Positions 16,133 through 24,957 of a stretch of 64,000 nucleotides of DNA are shown in pieces. The position numbers and the translations under genes are program-made. The notes below the pieces were generated by a model. The model searched no databases. It saw only the letters and a list, made by a program, of their open reading frames with translations, and had not been told where the DNA came from. Source of the stretch: Lachnospiraceae bacterium (GTDB taxonomy: Bacteria > Bacillota > Clostridia > Lachnospirales > Lachnospiraceae); NCBI GenBank assembly GCA_014804365.1, contig JAAUZX010000065.1:1-64000 (forward strand), given 5' to 3'. The first letter of the stretch is position 1. Each line of letters begins with the position of its first letter.

Positions 16133-18412
16133 TTATTCCTCCAGCGCGTTCAGCTTATCTACTAATGCCTGCACATCCGCCATCGTCACCTGTCCGCCGA
16201 AGCTGATCGGCCCACGCAGAGGCATATACTCTACCATGGCATCATTCATCTCCTGCGTCATGGCTTCCGCAGCGCTCTCTCCCTCGGAGTTGCCCTGCTC
16301 TTCACTAAAGAGTCCTTTCGACATAATCCCCTTCACGATCTCCCATGCTCTGGGATCTTTCTTAACATCTCCCATCGTCGTATCCGTGGTATATACGAAG
16401 GGCAGTTTCTCTGTAGATTCCACAGTCACTGTCTTAGTAAGCATAATTTCTCTGGAAGACTTACCGATCATGATATCAAATTCACCCGTCTCCACATGCC
16501 AGTCATGAACCCTGACACTATAGTACGCAAATGCTCTCTTATCCAGCGTAAAGGTCACCGTCTTCGTCTCTCCGGGCGCCAGCTCAACCTTCACAAAATC
16601 CCGCAGCTCTTTGACAGGACGTATAACCGTACTTTCCCGGTCGGCCACATACAACTGTACTACTTCTTTACCTGCCACAGAACCGGTATTTGTCACATCG
16701 ACCGTCACACGAAGCGTATCGGTATCCTTCATCTGCTCTTTGTCCACAGTCAGGTTGGAATAGTCAAAAGTGGTATAGGACAGTCCGTAACCGAAGGGGA
16801 ACAGCACATCCATTTTTTTCTTATCATAATAGCGATAACCTACGAAAATACCCTCGCGGTATTCTACCATGTCACCCTCACCGATATAAGACAGATAGGA
16901 GGGATTATCCTCCAGTCTGATCGGGAATGTTTCAGGCAGCTTCGCGCTGGGATTCACCTTGCCAAACAGAATATCGCAGACTGCTCCGCCTACCGCCTGA
17001 CCACCCAGATATGCTTCCACAACGCCTTTAACCTGATCCACCCAAGGCATTTCCACGGGGGAACCGTTGTGCAGGACTACTACGGTATTGGGCTGCACCG
17101 CGGCCACTTTCTCTATTAATTCATTCTGGCAGTTAGGCATAGCCATATGCTTTCTGTCAAATCCTTCCGATTCAAACTTCTCCGGAAGTCCGGCGAAAAT
17201 AACCGCCACATCTGCATTTCGCGCCGCCTCTACGGCCTCCGCAAGCAGCTTCTCGTCGGTCTTGTCTTCCGCGTCATCGAAGCCCTGCGCATAGGTAATG
17301 TTCTTCATCCCTTCCGCCGCATCGAGTGCAGACGTAATCTTATGGCTGTTGATATGAGAACTGCCGCCGCCCTGATAACGGGGTTTCTCGGCATACTTAC
17401 CGATAAAGGCAACCTTCTGCTGGTCAGACAGCGGAAGCACTCCCTCATTTTTCAAAAGAACGATCGTCTCCTCGGCCACTTTACGCGCCATCTCATGATC
17501 TTTATCCTTATCAAAGACAGCATTCTTATCGCGGTTCTCCTCGTAGCGGAACACAATATTCAGTATACGCTCCACCGCTTCGTTTACTACACCCTCGTCC
17601 AGCTCACCGCTTAAGACTGCGCCCATGATCATCTTGTCATTGGCTCCGTTAGAGCCCGGCATCTCCAGATCCAATCCTGCTTTCAAGTCTTCCACACGGT
17701 TATTGACCGCTCCCCAGTCACTCACAACGTAACCTTCAAATCCCCACTGATCACGCAGCGTCTCTGTCAGATGCTGATGATTCTGCGCCGCATAGGTTCC
17801 GTTGATCTTATTGTAAGAGCACATAACGGTCCACGGCTTCTCCTTCTTCACCGCTCCCTCGAAAGCTGCCAGATAGATTTCATGCAGCGTCCGTTCATCC
17901 ACACGGGAGTCGCAGGACATTCTACGCGTCTCCTGGTTATTCGCGAGAAAATGTTTGATACTGGTACCCACATTCTTGCTCTGTATTCCATGAATCAGTG
18001 CACCTGCCATCTCGCTTGCGACAAACGGATCCTCCGAATAATACTCAAAGTTACGTCCGCAAAGCGGGGAACGCTTAATATTGACTGCCGGTCCCAAGAT
18101 CACACTGACGCCTTCCGCCTGACACTCATTGCCCAGTGTCTCGCCCATTTCCATTAGAAGCTCTCTGTTAAAGGAAGCCGCGGTTCCGCAGCCCGCCGGG
18201 AAACATACCGCCTTGATGCTGTCATTGATTCCCAAATGATCTCCCTCTTGGTTCTGTTTACGAAGCCCGTGAGGCCCGTCGGATAACATACTTGCCGGAA
18301 TCCCCAGACGCTCTATCGCCTCCGTATGCCAGAAATCCGCACCGGAACACATAGCTGCCTTTTCCTCCAAAGTCATCTGTGCCACCAGTTCTTTGATCTT
18401 CTCTGCTGTCAT
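16133..18412 (-). CDS. glycoside hydrolase family 3 beta-glucosidase
   Basis: A 759-residue GH3 enzyme without a signal peptide, so probably cytoplasmic, releasing glucose or another sugar from the non-reducing end of beta-linked oligosaccharides. The N-terminal TIM barrel (about 10-290) contains KHFLANNQE and the nucleophile Asp232 in GYVVSDWGAV. The C-terminal alpha/beta domain (about 310-560) carries the substrate loop, and a fibronectin type III-like domain follows (about 570-670, with NTGSVAGKEVVQLYV). A roughly 75-residue C-terminal extension (PFVYTTDTTMGDV onward) is seen in some Clostridia GH3 proteins. Exact substrate cannot be told. The two-component kinase gene lies upstream on the same strand with a gap of 118 bases, but no functional link is evident. 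Confidence 0.93.
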   Translation of the reverse strand: MTAEKIKELVAQMTLEEKAAMCSGADFWHTEAIERLGIPASMLSDGPHGLRKQNQEGDHLGINDSIKAVCFPAGCGTAASFNRELLMEMGETLGNECQAEGVSVILGPAVNIKRSPLCGRNFEYYSEDPFVASEMAGALIHGIQSKNVGTSIKHFLANNQETRRMSCDSRVDERTLHEIYLAAFEGAVKKEKPWTVMCSYNKINGTYAAQNHQHLTETLRDQWGFEGYVVSDWGAVNNRVEDLKAGLDLEMPGSNGANDKMIMGAVLSGELDEGVVNEAVERILNIVFRYEENRDKNAVFDKDKDHEMARKVAEETIVLLKNEGVLPLSDQQKVAFIGKYAEKPRYQGGGSSHINSHKITSALDAAEGMKNITYAQGFDDAEDKTDEKLLAEAVEAARNADVAVIFAGLPEKFESEGFDRKHMAMPNCQNELIEKVAAVQPNTVVVLHNGSPVEMPWVDQVKGVVEAYLGGQAVGGAVCDILFGKVNPSAKLPETFPIRLEDNPSYLSYIGEGDMVEYREGIFVGYRYYDKKKMDVLFPFGYGLSYTTFDYSNLTVDKEQMKDTDTLRVTVDVTNTGSVAGKEVVQLYVADRESTVIRPVKELRDFVKVELAPGETKTVTFTLDKRAFAYYSVRVHDWHVETGEFDIMIGKSSREIMLTKTVTVESTEKLPFVYTTDTTMGDVKKDPRAWEIVKGIMSKGLFSEEQGNSEGESAAEAMTQEMNDAMVEYMPLRGPISFGGQVTMADVQALVDKLNALEE

Positions 18413-18529
18413 TTTGCAATAGCCCTCCTACCTTCTCTATGATACTTCGTGCAGATAATTCCCAAGTATCAAATAGCTGTGATGCTTACAGTGTAGCACA
18501 GTGGCAACGGCTTTGCTATATCTTTTTTA

Positions 18530-19828
18530 TCAGTTTCTTGTACAATATGCGCGAAACCGCATCTCGCAGTAACTTCCTCCCTCCGCGTTATTCCGAAACA
18601 GAATCCTGCCGCCGTGTGCCAGCACGATTTTCTGTACAATACCGAGCCCTCTGATCTTCTGTTCCGCCCGTTTCTTCCTGCCACTGCGCAGTCCGCACAG
18701 CACTTCATCGGAATAGCCGATCCCGTTATCCGCGAAGCTGATACAGCACCACTTTCTCTCCTGCCATACATGCAGCCGGATCAGCATAATCTTCCCTTTC
18801 CTGCCATGCTGTAAGCTGTTATGGAACAGATTCCGCAAGGCTCTGACCAGCAGCTTCTGATCAGCCTTGATCCACGCTTCCTCCGCATGCCCGGATATAT
18901 CCACATCGATCTCCAGTTCGTCATCTCTCGCATCGCTTAGAAACGCCGCCGCAACTTCGCGAACCACCGCCGTAGGGCGTACTTTCTCCATACGCAGCGG
19001 CTGCATGGAGTATTCCAGTCTGGAAGTCAGGTTCAGGTCTTCAATCAGTTCCTTCATAACCATGCTCTGATGTCTGATTACAGCCGCTTCCCGCCGCTCT
19101 TCCTCTGTAAGCGTTCCATCACTCTCCAGCATATCCGCATAGCCCATCACCATCGACAGCGGTGTGCGTATATCATGGGATATTCCGGCGATCCACTCGA
19201 TTCGCGCCTGTTCCCTGTTCTTTGCTCCTCTCCTGAGCAGAAATGCCGCAAGAACCAGAATCCCCAGAAAATCCGACACAATAATCCAGCCTCCGATTCT
19301 CAGAATATAGTTTATCCATGCAACCGGAAGCTCTACATTATATTTCCACATGGAATCCCTCGGACGTGCCACCACCATGATCTTATCTTCCCATACACGC
19401 AGGTAAACCGGATAATCGTTTAAATACCATCTGCACATGGCAGCAATCTCGGAACGGCTGAAGGAGTCTTTGATCTCCGGCGGTTTCCTGAAGCTCCAGA
19501 TAACAGCCCCGTTTTCATCTAACAACATAGCCCACTGATCCAGCTCGGTCAGTCTTTCCTGCATAAGATCACTCAGCTCATAGCCTTCTTCCGTCAATGT
19601 CAGTTCCCCCATAACCATGCCACCGTACATATAATCCGGGCTGAATTGATGGTATCGAAGCAGCAAAATAAACAGCAAGATAAAATTAATAATCAAAGTC
19701 AACACAATAATCCATATAAAAGCTTTTGCGTAATACATGACCGTGCGGACTCCCGACCGTCTGTTTCTGATCCTCATATTGTTTCTCATATTCCTTTCAA
19801 AATTCTCAAAACATCCTGCTGTATTCAT
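18530..19828 (-). CDS. HisKA sensor histidine kinase
   Basis: About 432 residues with two membrane helices (about 36-58 and 181-200) flanking a short extracytoplasmic domain. It has no clear HAMP domain, then the dimerisation and phospho-acceptor region with His near residue 218 in IAGISHDIRTPLSMVMGYADML, and a HATPase_c domain with NLFHNSLQHG, DNGIGYS and GLGIVQKIV boxes. The start is uncertain: several ATG codons lie within 60 bases and none has an ideal ribosome site. It follows its OmpR-type regulator by about 36 bases. Small sensors of this type paired with MutE/MutG-type transporters detect lantibiotics or cell-wall antibiotics. Confidence 0.9.
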   Translation of the reverse strand: MNTAGCFENFERNMRNNMRIRNRRSGVRTVMYYAKAFIWIIVLTLIINFILLFILLLRYHQFSPDYMYGGMVMGELTLTEEGYELSDLMQERLTELDQWAMLLDENGAVIWSFRKPPEIKDSFSRSEIAAMCRWYLNDYPVYLRVWEDKIMVVARPRDSMWKYNVELPVAWINYILRIGGWIIVSDFLGILVLAAFLLRRGAKNREQARIEWIAGISHDIRTPLSMVMGYADMLESDGTLTEEERREAAVIRHQSMVMKELIEDLNLTSRLEYSMQPLRMEKVRPTAVVREVAAAFLSDARDDELEIDVDISGHAEEAWIKADQKLLVRALRNLFHNSLQHGRKGKIMLIRLHVWQERKWCCISFADNGIGYSDEVLCGLRSGRKKRAEQKIRGLGIVQKIVLAHGGRILFRNNAEGGSYCEMRFRAYCTRN

Positions 19829-19864
19829 CAATCTGTAACGACGGCATCGAGCATGCCGCCACCG

Positions 19865-20593
19865 CTATACCAGCTTATACCCAAGTCCGCGCACCGTCAG
19901 CAGATATCGCGGATGGGAAGGATCTTCTTCAATCTTCTCCCGCAGCCGCCTGATATGCACGATCAGCGTGTTTTCATAACCGTAATTCCCTTCCGGCCAC
20001 ACGGATTCGCACAGTGCGTCTATAGTCACGATCCGGCCTCTGTTCGCCGCCAGCTTCTCTATGATGGCGTACTCCTTCGCCGTGAGGGTGGCGGTCTCCG
20101 TTTCTCCCGGTTCCGATGATTCCGATGCGCTTTGCCGACTCACCACACCGCTTCCCAGATCAACACAGTAATCTCCTAACCGAATCATCTCATGCTCTTT
20201 CCCCGTCTCTTTCACACGATACACCCTTTTCAGCACCGCCGTCACGCGCAGGATCAATTCTTTGGGCAGGAAAGGTTTCGTAATATAATCATCCGCTCCC
20301 AGTCCCAGGCCATGCAGTCTGTTCTCGTCTTCATCCCGTGCCGACAGGAAGATCACCGGCACTTCCGACTCTCTTCGCAATTCGCCAAACAGGCCGAAGC
20401 CATCCCCATCCGGGAGCATCACGTCCAACAGAATAAGCGCAGGGTACTCCCTGTGATATACCGCCATCGCCTCCAGGCAGCTTCCTGCACACACCACATT
20501 CTTAAACCCTTCCTTCGCTAAGAACTCTGCGACCATCTTGCGCAGCGCCGGTTCGTCATCCACCAGCATGATTTTATATTCGTGTATATTCAT
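19865..20593 (-). CDS. OmpR-family response regulator
   Basis: A 242-residue regulator: receiver domain with Asp12/Asp13, phospho-acceptor Asp57 in LILLDVMLP and Lys106 in YITKPF, then a winged-helix DNA-binding domain (about 150-242) with VWPEGNYGYENTLIVHIRRL as the recognition region. A short Ser/Glu-rich insert (about 153-167) lies in the linker. The ATG has AAAGGAG ten bases upstream. It is divergent from the ABC transporter operon and is expected to activate it; three TAATGT boxes in the shared intergenic region are its likely sites. NisR/CprR-type systems of this layout control lantibiotic resistance. Confidence 0.93.
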   Translation of the reverse strand: MNIHEYKIMLVDDEPALRKMVAEFLAKEGFKNVVCAGSCLEAMAVYHREYPALILLDVMLPDGDGFGLFGELRRESEVPVIFLSARDEDENRLHGLGLGADDYITKPFLPKELILRVTAVLKRVYRVKETGKEHEMIRLGDYCVDLGSGVVSRQSASESSEPGETETATLTAKEYAIIEKLAANRGRIVTIDALCESVWPEGNYGYENTLIVHIRRLREKIEEDPSHPRYLLTVRGLGYKLV

Positions 20594-20766
20594 ATCAGAG
20601 TTTTCTCTCCTTTTTCCAATCCGAATCCGCCTGTTTCATAAAGTCTGTTCTGCCAATCGATATCAAGCTGTTTCCGATCATAATATCATCTGCTTTTTAT
20701 CCCGGCATCTTACACATAGCAGTATACTATTTTTTATCCTTGCCCGAAACATCTTATCCTGAATCT

Positions 20767-20805
20767 TAATGTAAATGTAATGTAGGCTTCATCTGCCTTT
20801 AATGT
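20767..20805 (+). promoter_or_regulatory. phased TAATGT boxes, likely response-regulator sites
   Basis: TAATGT occurs at 20767-20772, 20778-20783 and 20800-20805 on the plus strand, that is at steps of exactly 11 and 22 bases. Same-face half-sites at one helical turn are the usual binding pattern of OmpR-family regulators. The array lies about 70-110 bases before the start of the ABC ATPase, in the region shared with the divergent regulator gene. Confidence 0.6.
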
Positions 20806-20875
20806 GCCCCTCTTATTCTTATCGTGAAAATCAGGCAATTGCCGCAAAATAATTTACAGTAAAAGAGGAGGGCCT

Positions 20876-21796
20876 ATGGCTACACAAAATTTAATCGAAA
20901 CCACTAATCTCACAAAACAGTACGGTAAAGTCCGTTGCGTCAGTTCTCTGCATATGCAGGTGCCGCAGGGCGCCGTTTACGGATTCTTAGGTCCCAACGG
21001 CGCAGGCAAATCGACAACACTCAAGATGATCCTCGGACTTGCCAAGCCTACCGACGGTTCCATCACACTCTTCGGTATGCCCGTAAATGAAAAAAACCGC
21101 ATAAAGCTTCTTGCCGACACCGGTTCTCTGATCGAATCACCCAGTTACTACGGTCATTTGACCGGGGAAGAGAATCTGACCATTCTCCAGACGCTCAAAG
21201 GCTGCCCCAAAGAAGACATAGATAAAGTCTTAAAAATCGTGCGCCTGAGCGAAGCGCGTAAAAAGAAAGTAGGACACTACTCTCTCGGCATGAAACAGCG
21301 TCTCGGATTGGCCGCCGCGCTGCTCGGTTTTCCCAAGCTGCTCATACTCGATGAACCCACTAACGGCCTTGATCCGGCAGGCATACAGGAAATGCGCGAC
21401 CTGATCTGCACCCTTCCCCGGGAATACGGCATCACGGTAGTCGTCTCTTCCCACCTGCTCAGCGAGATCGACCAGATGGCCGACCATGTAGGCATTATTC
21501 GCAAAGGTGAATTGGTTTATCAGGACACACTGGACTCTCTGCACTCCCATGCCAAGCAGCAAATTGCCCTGCGCACCGACCGGCCGGACACGGTTATTTC
21601 TCTGCTTCATCAGGATGGCATTGAGATACAGAAAGAAGATGATTATCTGCTGATCCCTATGATAGAGGATGCGTATATCGCCGGGCTGTGCCGAAGACTG
21701 ATCGAACAGAATATTGCTTTATACCGGGTTGAGAAGAGGGAGAAGAGTCTGGAAGATATTTTCCTGTCCCTGACCGGAAAGGAGTCAAGTCTATGA
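20876..21796 (+). CDS. lantibiotic-protection ABC transporter ATP-binding protein
   Basis: A 306-residue ATPase with Walker A GPNGAGKST (39-47), signature YSLGMKQRLG, Walker B LLILDEPTNGLDP and a switch His in VVSSHLL. It has a C-terminal extension of about 80 residues, as in BcrA/NisF/EpiF-type ATPases, with an ALYRVEKREKSLEDIFLSLTG end. It should energise export of a peptide antibiotic from the membrane with the next two permeases. It has an AGAGGAGGG ribosome site and overlaps the following gene by four bases. Expression is probably switched on by the divergent two-component system. Bacitracin or another wall antibiotic are alternative substrates. Confidence 0.93.
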   Translation: MATQNLIETTNLTKQYGKVRCVSSLHMQVPQGAVYGFLGPNGAGKSTTLKMILGLAKPTDGSITLFGMPVNEKNRIKLLADTGSLIESPSYYGHLTGEENLTILQTLKGCPKEDIDKVLKIVRLSEARKKKVGHYSLGMKQRLGLAAALLGFPKLLILDEPTNGLDPAGIQEMRDLICTLPREYGITVVVSSHLLSEIDQMADHVGIIRKGELVYQDTLDSLHSHAKQQIALRTDRPDTVISLLHQDGIEIQKEDDYLLIPMIEDAYIAGLCRRLIEQNIALYRVEKREKSLEDIFLSLTGKESSL

Positions 21797-22545
21797 AAAC
21801 ATTACGATTGGAATTCTATAAGACCAAAAGAAGAAAAGTCTGGCTGACCATGTTTGCCCTGCTATCCGTACAGCTCCTGTGGGGACTCTGGTCCATGAAA
21901 GATCCGAAGGAATGGGAACTGCAAAGCGGCTGGATGTCGTTATTGTATTTCCTGTCACTTCTGGACGGCATCATGGTTCCTACGATGATGTCCGTGCTCG
22001 CTTCGCGCCTTGCCGATATCGAGCATAAGGGCAATACCTATAAACAGCTTGAAACACTCCGCAGCGCCGGAAGTCTCTACCATGCCAAAGCAGTATGCGG
22101 ATGTATCATAATCGCCGCTATGTTTGCCGTCCAGTTCGCCTTTTTTATTCTGCTCGGCTATCATCTGGGTTATGAGGGCAATCCGGAGGTGAAATACTAT
22201 TTGCTTTCCTATGTGCTGAAGGTTGCTGCCAACATCTCTCTGTTCCTGTTGCAGCTTGCCCTGTCCATGCTCTTTGCCAACCAGATGATCCCTCTCGTGG
22301 CCGGACTTGGCGGTTCCATGGCGGCGCTACTTCTGATGTTTGTAACAACTTACTCATTTCTGCCTTGGGGCGGCAACTTAAGCGCTTGTCTGGTCTGGTC
22401 AGAATGGGATGAAGCCACCAGAATCAGCATATTCTACTACCGTACTTTCTCACCGGCCGAAACGGCTGCCGTAATCTGTATATTCGTCTGGATCGTAGTT
22501 TTCTATGCTGCAGGCAGAATCTTATTTACACGTAGGGAGGTGTGA
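21793..22545 (+). CDS. lantibiotic-immunity ABC permease, MutE/EpiE-like
   Basis: A 250-residue permease with about six membrane helices. The N-terminal basic stretch (LEFYKTKRRKVWLT) just before helix 1, and the matching layout of the next gene, fit the MutE/EpiE family of lantibiotic self-protection permeases. Its ATG overlaps the ATPase stop by four bases, and it is followed without a gap by the second permease. There is no lantibiotic biosynthesis gene nearby, so the set is more likely a resistance module than producer immunity. Confidence 0.85.
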   Translation: MKTLRLEFYKTKRRKVWLTMFALLSVQLLWGLWSMKDPKEWELQSGWMSLLYFLSLLDGIMVPTMMSVLASRLADIEHKGNTYKQLETLRSAGSLYHAKAVCGCIIIAAMFAVQFAFFILLGYHLGYEGNPEVKYYLLSYVLKVAANISLFLLQLALSMLFANQMIPLVAGLGGSMAALLLMFVTTYSFLPWGGNLSACLVWSEWDEATRISIFYYRTFSPAETAAVICIFVWIVVFYAAGRILFTRREV

Positions 22546-22550
22546 CACTT

Positions 22551-23279
22551 ATGACACTATCATTTATGAAATCTATTAGAGCAGAACGGCTGAAACTGAA
22601 AAGGAGCCCTGTCTGGCTCGCCTTCTTCATTCTGCCGATTATATCCGCCTTTTTTAGCACTGTCAATTACAGGATAAATCTGGAACTACTGAAAAGCGAG
22701 TGGTACAGTCTATGGTCCCAGCACACCCTTTTCCTGTGTTATATCTTTATGCCCGCTTTGATCGGTACCTACTGCTCCTATCTGTGGCGGCTGGAACATA
22801 TGAGAAACAACTGGAACAGTTTTTTGACTGTGCCTGTCTCCCGCCTTTCTCTATATGTGGGTAAATTGGTGCAGGCGATCATAATGGTTATCGCCGGTAA
22901 CGCATGGGTTTTCTTTCTATACTGTCTGTGCGGTAAGCTCTGCGGCCTGCCCGGTCTCCCTCCGAAAGCTTCCATCGGATGGCTCGCCGCCGGCATCCTC
23001 GGCGGCATCGTGGTCGGCTGCATACAACTTACCATATCCATGATCATCCGCTCCTTCGCGGTCCCGATCGGCATCGGACTCATCGGCGGCATCGGCGGTC
23101 TTATGGTGACCAACAAAGGATGGGGCTTATACTACCCATACTCGCTCTATTGCATGGGAATGCGCGCCAACAATCCGTATATGGAACTCGAAACGGGTAC
23201 TTTTGTGATTGGATGCATTGTTTATATACTGCTTTTCTCTCTGTTGTCGGTGTGGGGGCTGCGCAGACGGGAACAATAA
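22551..23279 (+). CDS. lantibiotic-immunity ABC permease, MutG/EpiG-like
   Basis: A 242-residue permease with about six membrane helices, a KSIRAERLKLKRSPVW cytosolic N-terminus and a WNSFLTVPVSR loop typical of the MutG/EpiG side of these transporters. The ATG at 22551 is preferred because GGGAGG lies ten bases upstream; a GTG nine bases earlier is the alternative. It completes a LanFEG-like trio (one ATPase, two unlike permeases). A palindromic repeat and a hairpin follow its stop. Confidence 0.85.
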   Translation: MTLSFMKSIRAERLKLKRSPVWLAFFILPIISAFFSTVNYRINLELLKSEWYSLWSQHTLFLCYIFMPALIGTYCSYLWRLEHMRNNWNSFLTVPVSRLSLYVGKLVQAIIMVIAGNAWVFFLYCLCGKLCGLPGLPPKASIGWLAAGILGGIVVGCIQLTISMIIRSFAVPIGIGLIGGIGGLMVTNKGWGLYYPYSLYCMGMRANNPYMELETGTFVIGCIVYILLFSLLSVWGLRRREQ

Positions 23280-23282
23280 CAA

Positions 23283-23328
23283 ATCGAGCTACGCTCGATT
23301 GCGAGCCTCGCTTCGCGAACTCGAAGTT
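23283..23328. repeat. interspersed palindromic repeat, copy 1
   Basis: Just after the MutG-like gene, ATCGAGC-TAC-GCTCGAT forms one hairpin and is followed by TGCGAG...CGAACTCGAA. The core (CGATTGCGAG, about 10 variable bases, CGCRAACTCGAA) recurs at 32048-32077 and, rearranged, at 34980-35030. This looks like a REP-like family of this genome. Confidence 0.65.
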
Positions 23329-23356
23329 TGCCGTGGAGTTTTCTACAGCATAAATG

Positions 23357-23385
23357 AACAGCCGAGGAGTCTGTCCCCGGCTGTT
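23357..23385 (+). terminator. hairpin after the lantibiotic-protection operon
   Basis: An 8-bp stem AACAGCCG (23357-23364) / CGGCTGTT (23378-23385) with a 13-base loop. It is followed by a weak T-tract (ACATACCTT) on the plus strand and ends about 30 bases from the convergent small gene, so it could serve either direction. Confidence 0.55.
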
Positions 23386-23417
23386 ACATACCTTATAGAA
23401 TGCAGGCAAGTCTGTTT

Positions 23418-23633
23418 TTAACTATTATACCTCTGCTGATCCAGCAACTCCTTAAGCGCCTCGTCACCAATGCTGACCCACGCATCCTCTTCCTCTGCGT
23501 TCAGTCCAAGATACTCCCGCAACGTGACCGGTTCGTCACTGAATCCCCAATCCTGACTATAGTCATCAATTTCCTCAAACTCGATTTCTCCTGCCAAATA
23601 TTTCTCTTTAAATTTCTTTTCTGTAGTTTCCAT
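23418..23633 (-). CDS. small conserved-looking hypothetical protein
   Basis: A 71-residue acidic cytoplasmic protein (METTEKKFKEKYLAGEIEF at the start, then EEIDDYSQDWGFSDEP and LREYLGLNAEEEDAWVSIGD). The ATG at 23633 is chosen because AAAGGA lies ten bases upstream; a TTG 20 codons earlier has no ribosome site. No signal peptide or membrane segment. I cannot name a family, but the length, the DEP-LREYLGL-EED pattern and the terminal helix resemble small uncharacterised proteins of Lachnospiraceae. It follows the ketopantoate-reductase-like gene on the same strand and may share its transcript. Confidence 0.6.
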   Translation of the reverse strand: METTEKKFKEKYLAGEIEFEEIDDYSQDWGFSDEPVTLREYLGLNAEEEDAWVSIGDEALKELLDQQRYNS

Positions 23634-23709
23634 ATATCGTTTGTCCTTTCCCGATCCCAAGGAATATACTTTGGCTATGCTTTCATAAATCAAATGTTTG
23701 TATCCAACA

Positions 23710-24729
23710 TTATTCGCATTTATATTGCTCTCCTCTTTCCGCGCGAATCTCTTTTACAAGGTTTACAACATCCTGCTCATTCTTAATTCCTAATTCCTCT
23801 GCCACGCCCTCAAAAGCTCCTTGTGCTCTTGCCTTGTCCGCCACCATCTCATAGGTGGGTGTGGGCACACCGTAACGCTGCCCCATCCGCACAACCTCAT
23901 AGATCAGTCCGTCAATCTCGGACGCCTTGCCCGCATAGACATCACGCTGCATAGAGGTGCTCGCCTCAGGATTCAGGGTGTCAAGAATCTGCAGATTGGT
24001 GGTCACGATATCCACAAGAAAAGGCACTCCCATCGCCGTCGCCAGCGCATCGATCTCCCGCATTAATTTCACAAAAGTATCTCTCGCGTCCCCGGTTTTC
24101 TGCACTTCACCCGCTGACACATGATAGTACAATCCGCATGCCGCCATCGGTGATACATAAGCAAACTTCTGCAGCGCATCCCGCCTGATATTATCCGACA
24201 GCACACCCTCGATTCCGCTGTCCTTTAAATCTTTCGCCACCTCGAAAAGCTCCGGTCGGAGTTCCTGCGGATCACGCACGCCATAGACGATTCTGAAAAT
24301 ATCTCCGCGAAGTAGGATCACGCCGGGTTCCTTGATCTCCCCCGCAATATAAATACACCCGTCCGTCACCAGCAGTCCCGGCAGCTTCTCCTGCATTCTG
24401 CTGCCTGTTCCGTATATATTCAGTATCGGAATGACAATCGTGTCATCTTTTGCCACACGCCTAATGAAAGGTATCGTGTCCTCCAGCGAGTATCCTTTTA
24501 CACAGACAAAAATAACATCCGGCTGTTCATCGTAGTGCTCCATATCCGTGGCCTTAACAGGCTGCACGGTATAATTCCCCTTCTTCGTCGTCTCCATACG
24601 CAGACCATGCTCCTGCATCTGCCGCAGGTGTTCTCCCCGCGCAATGAGCGTCACATCTTTACCCGCCTCCGTCATATAAGCGCCTATACTGCCTCCCGTG
24701 CCTCCCGCACCGATCACCAAGTATTTCAT
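23710..24729 (-). CDS. 2-dehydropantoate 2-reductase family protein
   Basis: A 339-residue ketopantoate reductase-like enzyme (PanE/ApbA family). The N-terminal Rossmann domain has the NADP-binding GAGGTGGSIG (7-16) and an FVCVKGY segment, followed by the all-alpha dimerisation domain with SPMAACGLYY and an STSMQRDVYAGKASEIDGL motif, the family's substrate-side Lys/Glu region. PanE reduces ketopantoate to pantoate for coenzyme A synthesis. No other pantothenate gene is nearby, and this family contains paralogs acting on other 2-keto acids, so the exact substrate is uncertain. Confidence 0.88.
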   Translation of the reverse strand: MKYLVIGAGGTGGSIGAYMTEAGKDVTLIARGEHLRQMQEHGLRMETTKKGNYTVQPVKATDMEHYDEQPDVIFVCVKGYSLEDTIPFIRRVAKDDTIVIPILNIYGTGSRMQEKLPGLLVTDGCIYIAGEIKEPGVILLRGDIFRIVYGVRDPQELRPELFEVAKDLKDSGIEGVLSDNIRRDALQKFAYVSPMAACGLYYHVSAGEVQKTGDARDTFVKLMREIDALATAMGVPFLVDIVTTNLQILDTLNPEASTSMQRDVYAGKASEIDGLIYEVVRMGQRYGVPTPTYEMVADKARAQGAFEGVAEELGIKNEQDVVNLVKEIRAERGEQYKCE

Positions 24730-24913
24730 TCCGCATACCTCCTTAAATCGTTTAGTTTCTCTTCATACCTATGCATACAAAACCGGGCACCCACTCGCCC
24801 GATGATCATTTTCTCGACTGTCGGCAGGCTGCTCCTAAGTATCTCCAGTCTCCTGCCGTGTATTCGCTTTCCATTCTATCATACGCTGATACTTTTTTCC
24901 ACTTCCACAGACA

Positions 24914-24945
24914 GCAAAAGCGGCATCAGCTTTCTGCTAACGCCG
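24914..24945 (-). terminator. terminator after the MalY/PatB-like gene
   Basis: On the minus strand, 12 bases past the stop, GCGGCGTTAGC (24945-24935) pairs with GCTGATGCCGC (24929-24919) around a 5-base loop (two G-T pairs) and is followed by TTTTGCTG. The rest of the 228-base gap to the panE-like gene also holds a short CGGGC/GCCCG hairpin (24784-24801) followed by TTTTG; I see no clear promoter. Confidence 0.65.
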
Positions 24946-24957
24946 CCCACATAATCA

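Noticed and set aside
20594-20875. Additional small gene between the regulator and the ABC operon
   Set aside because: No frame with a start, ribosome site and plausible protein; the stretch looks purely regulatory.
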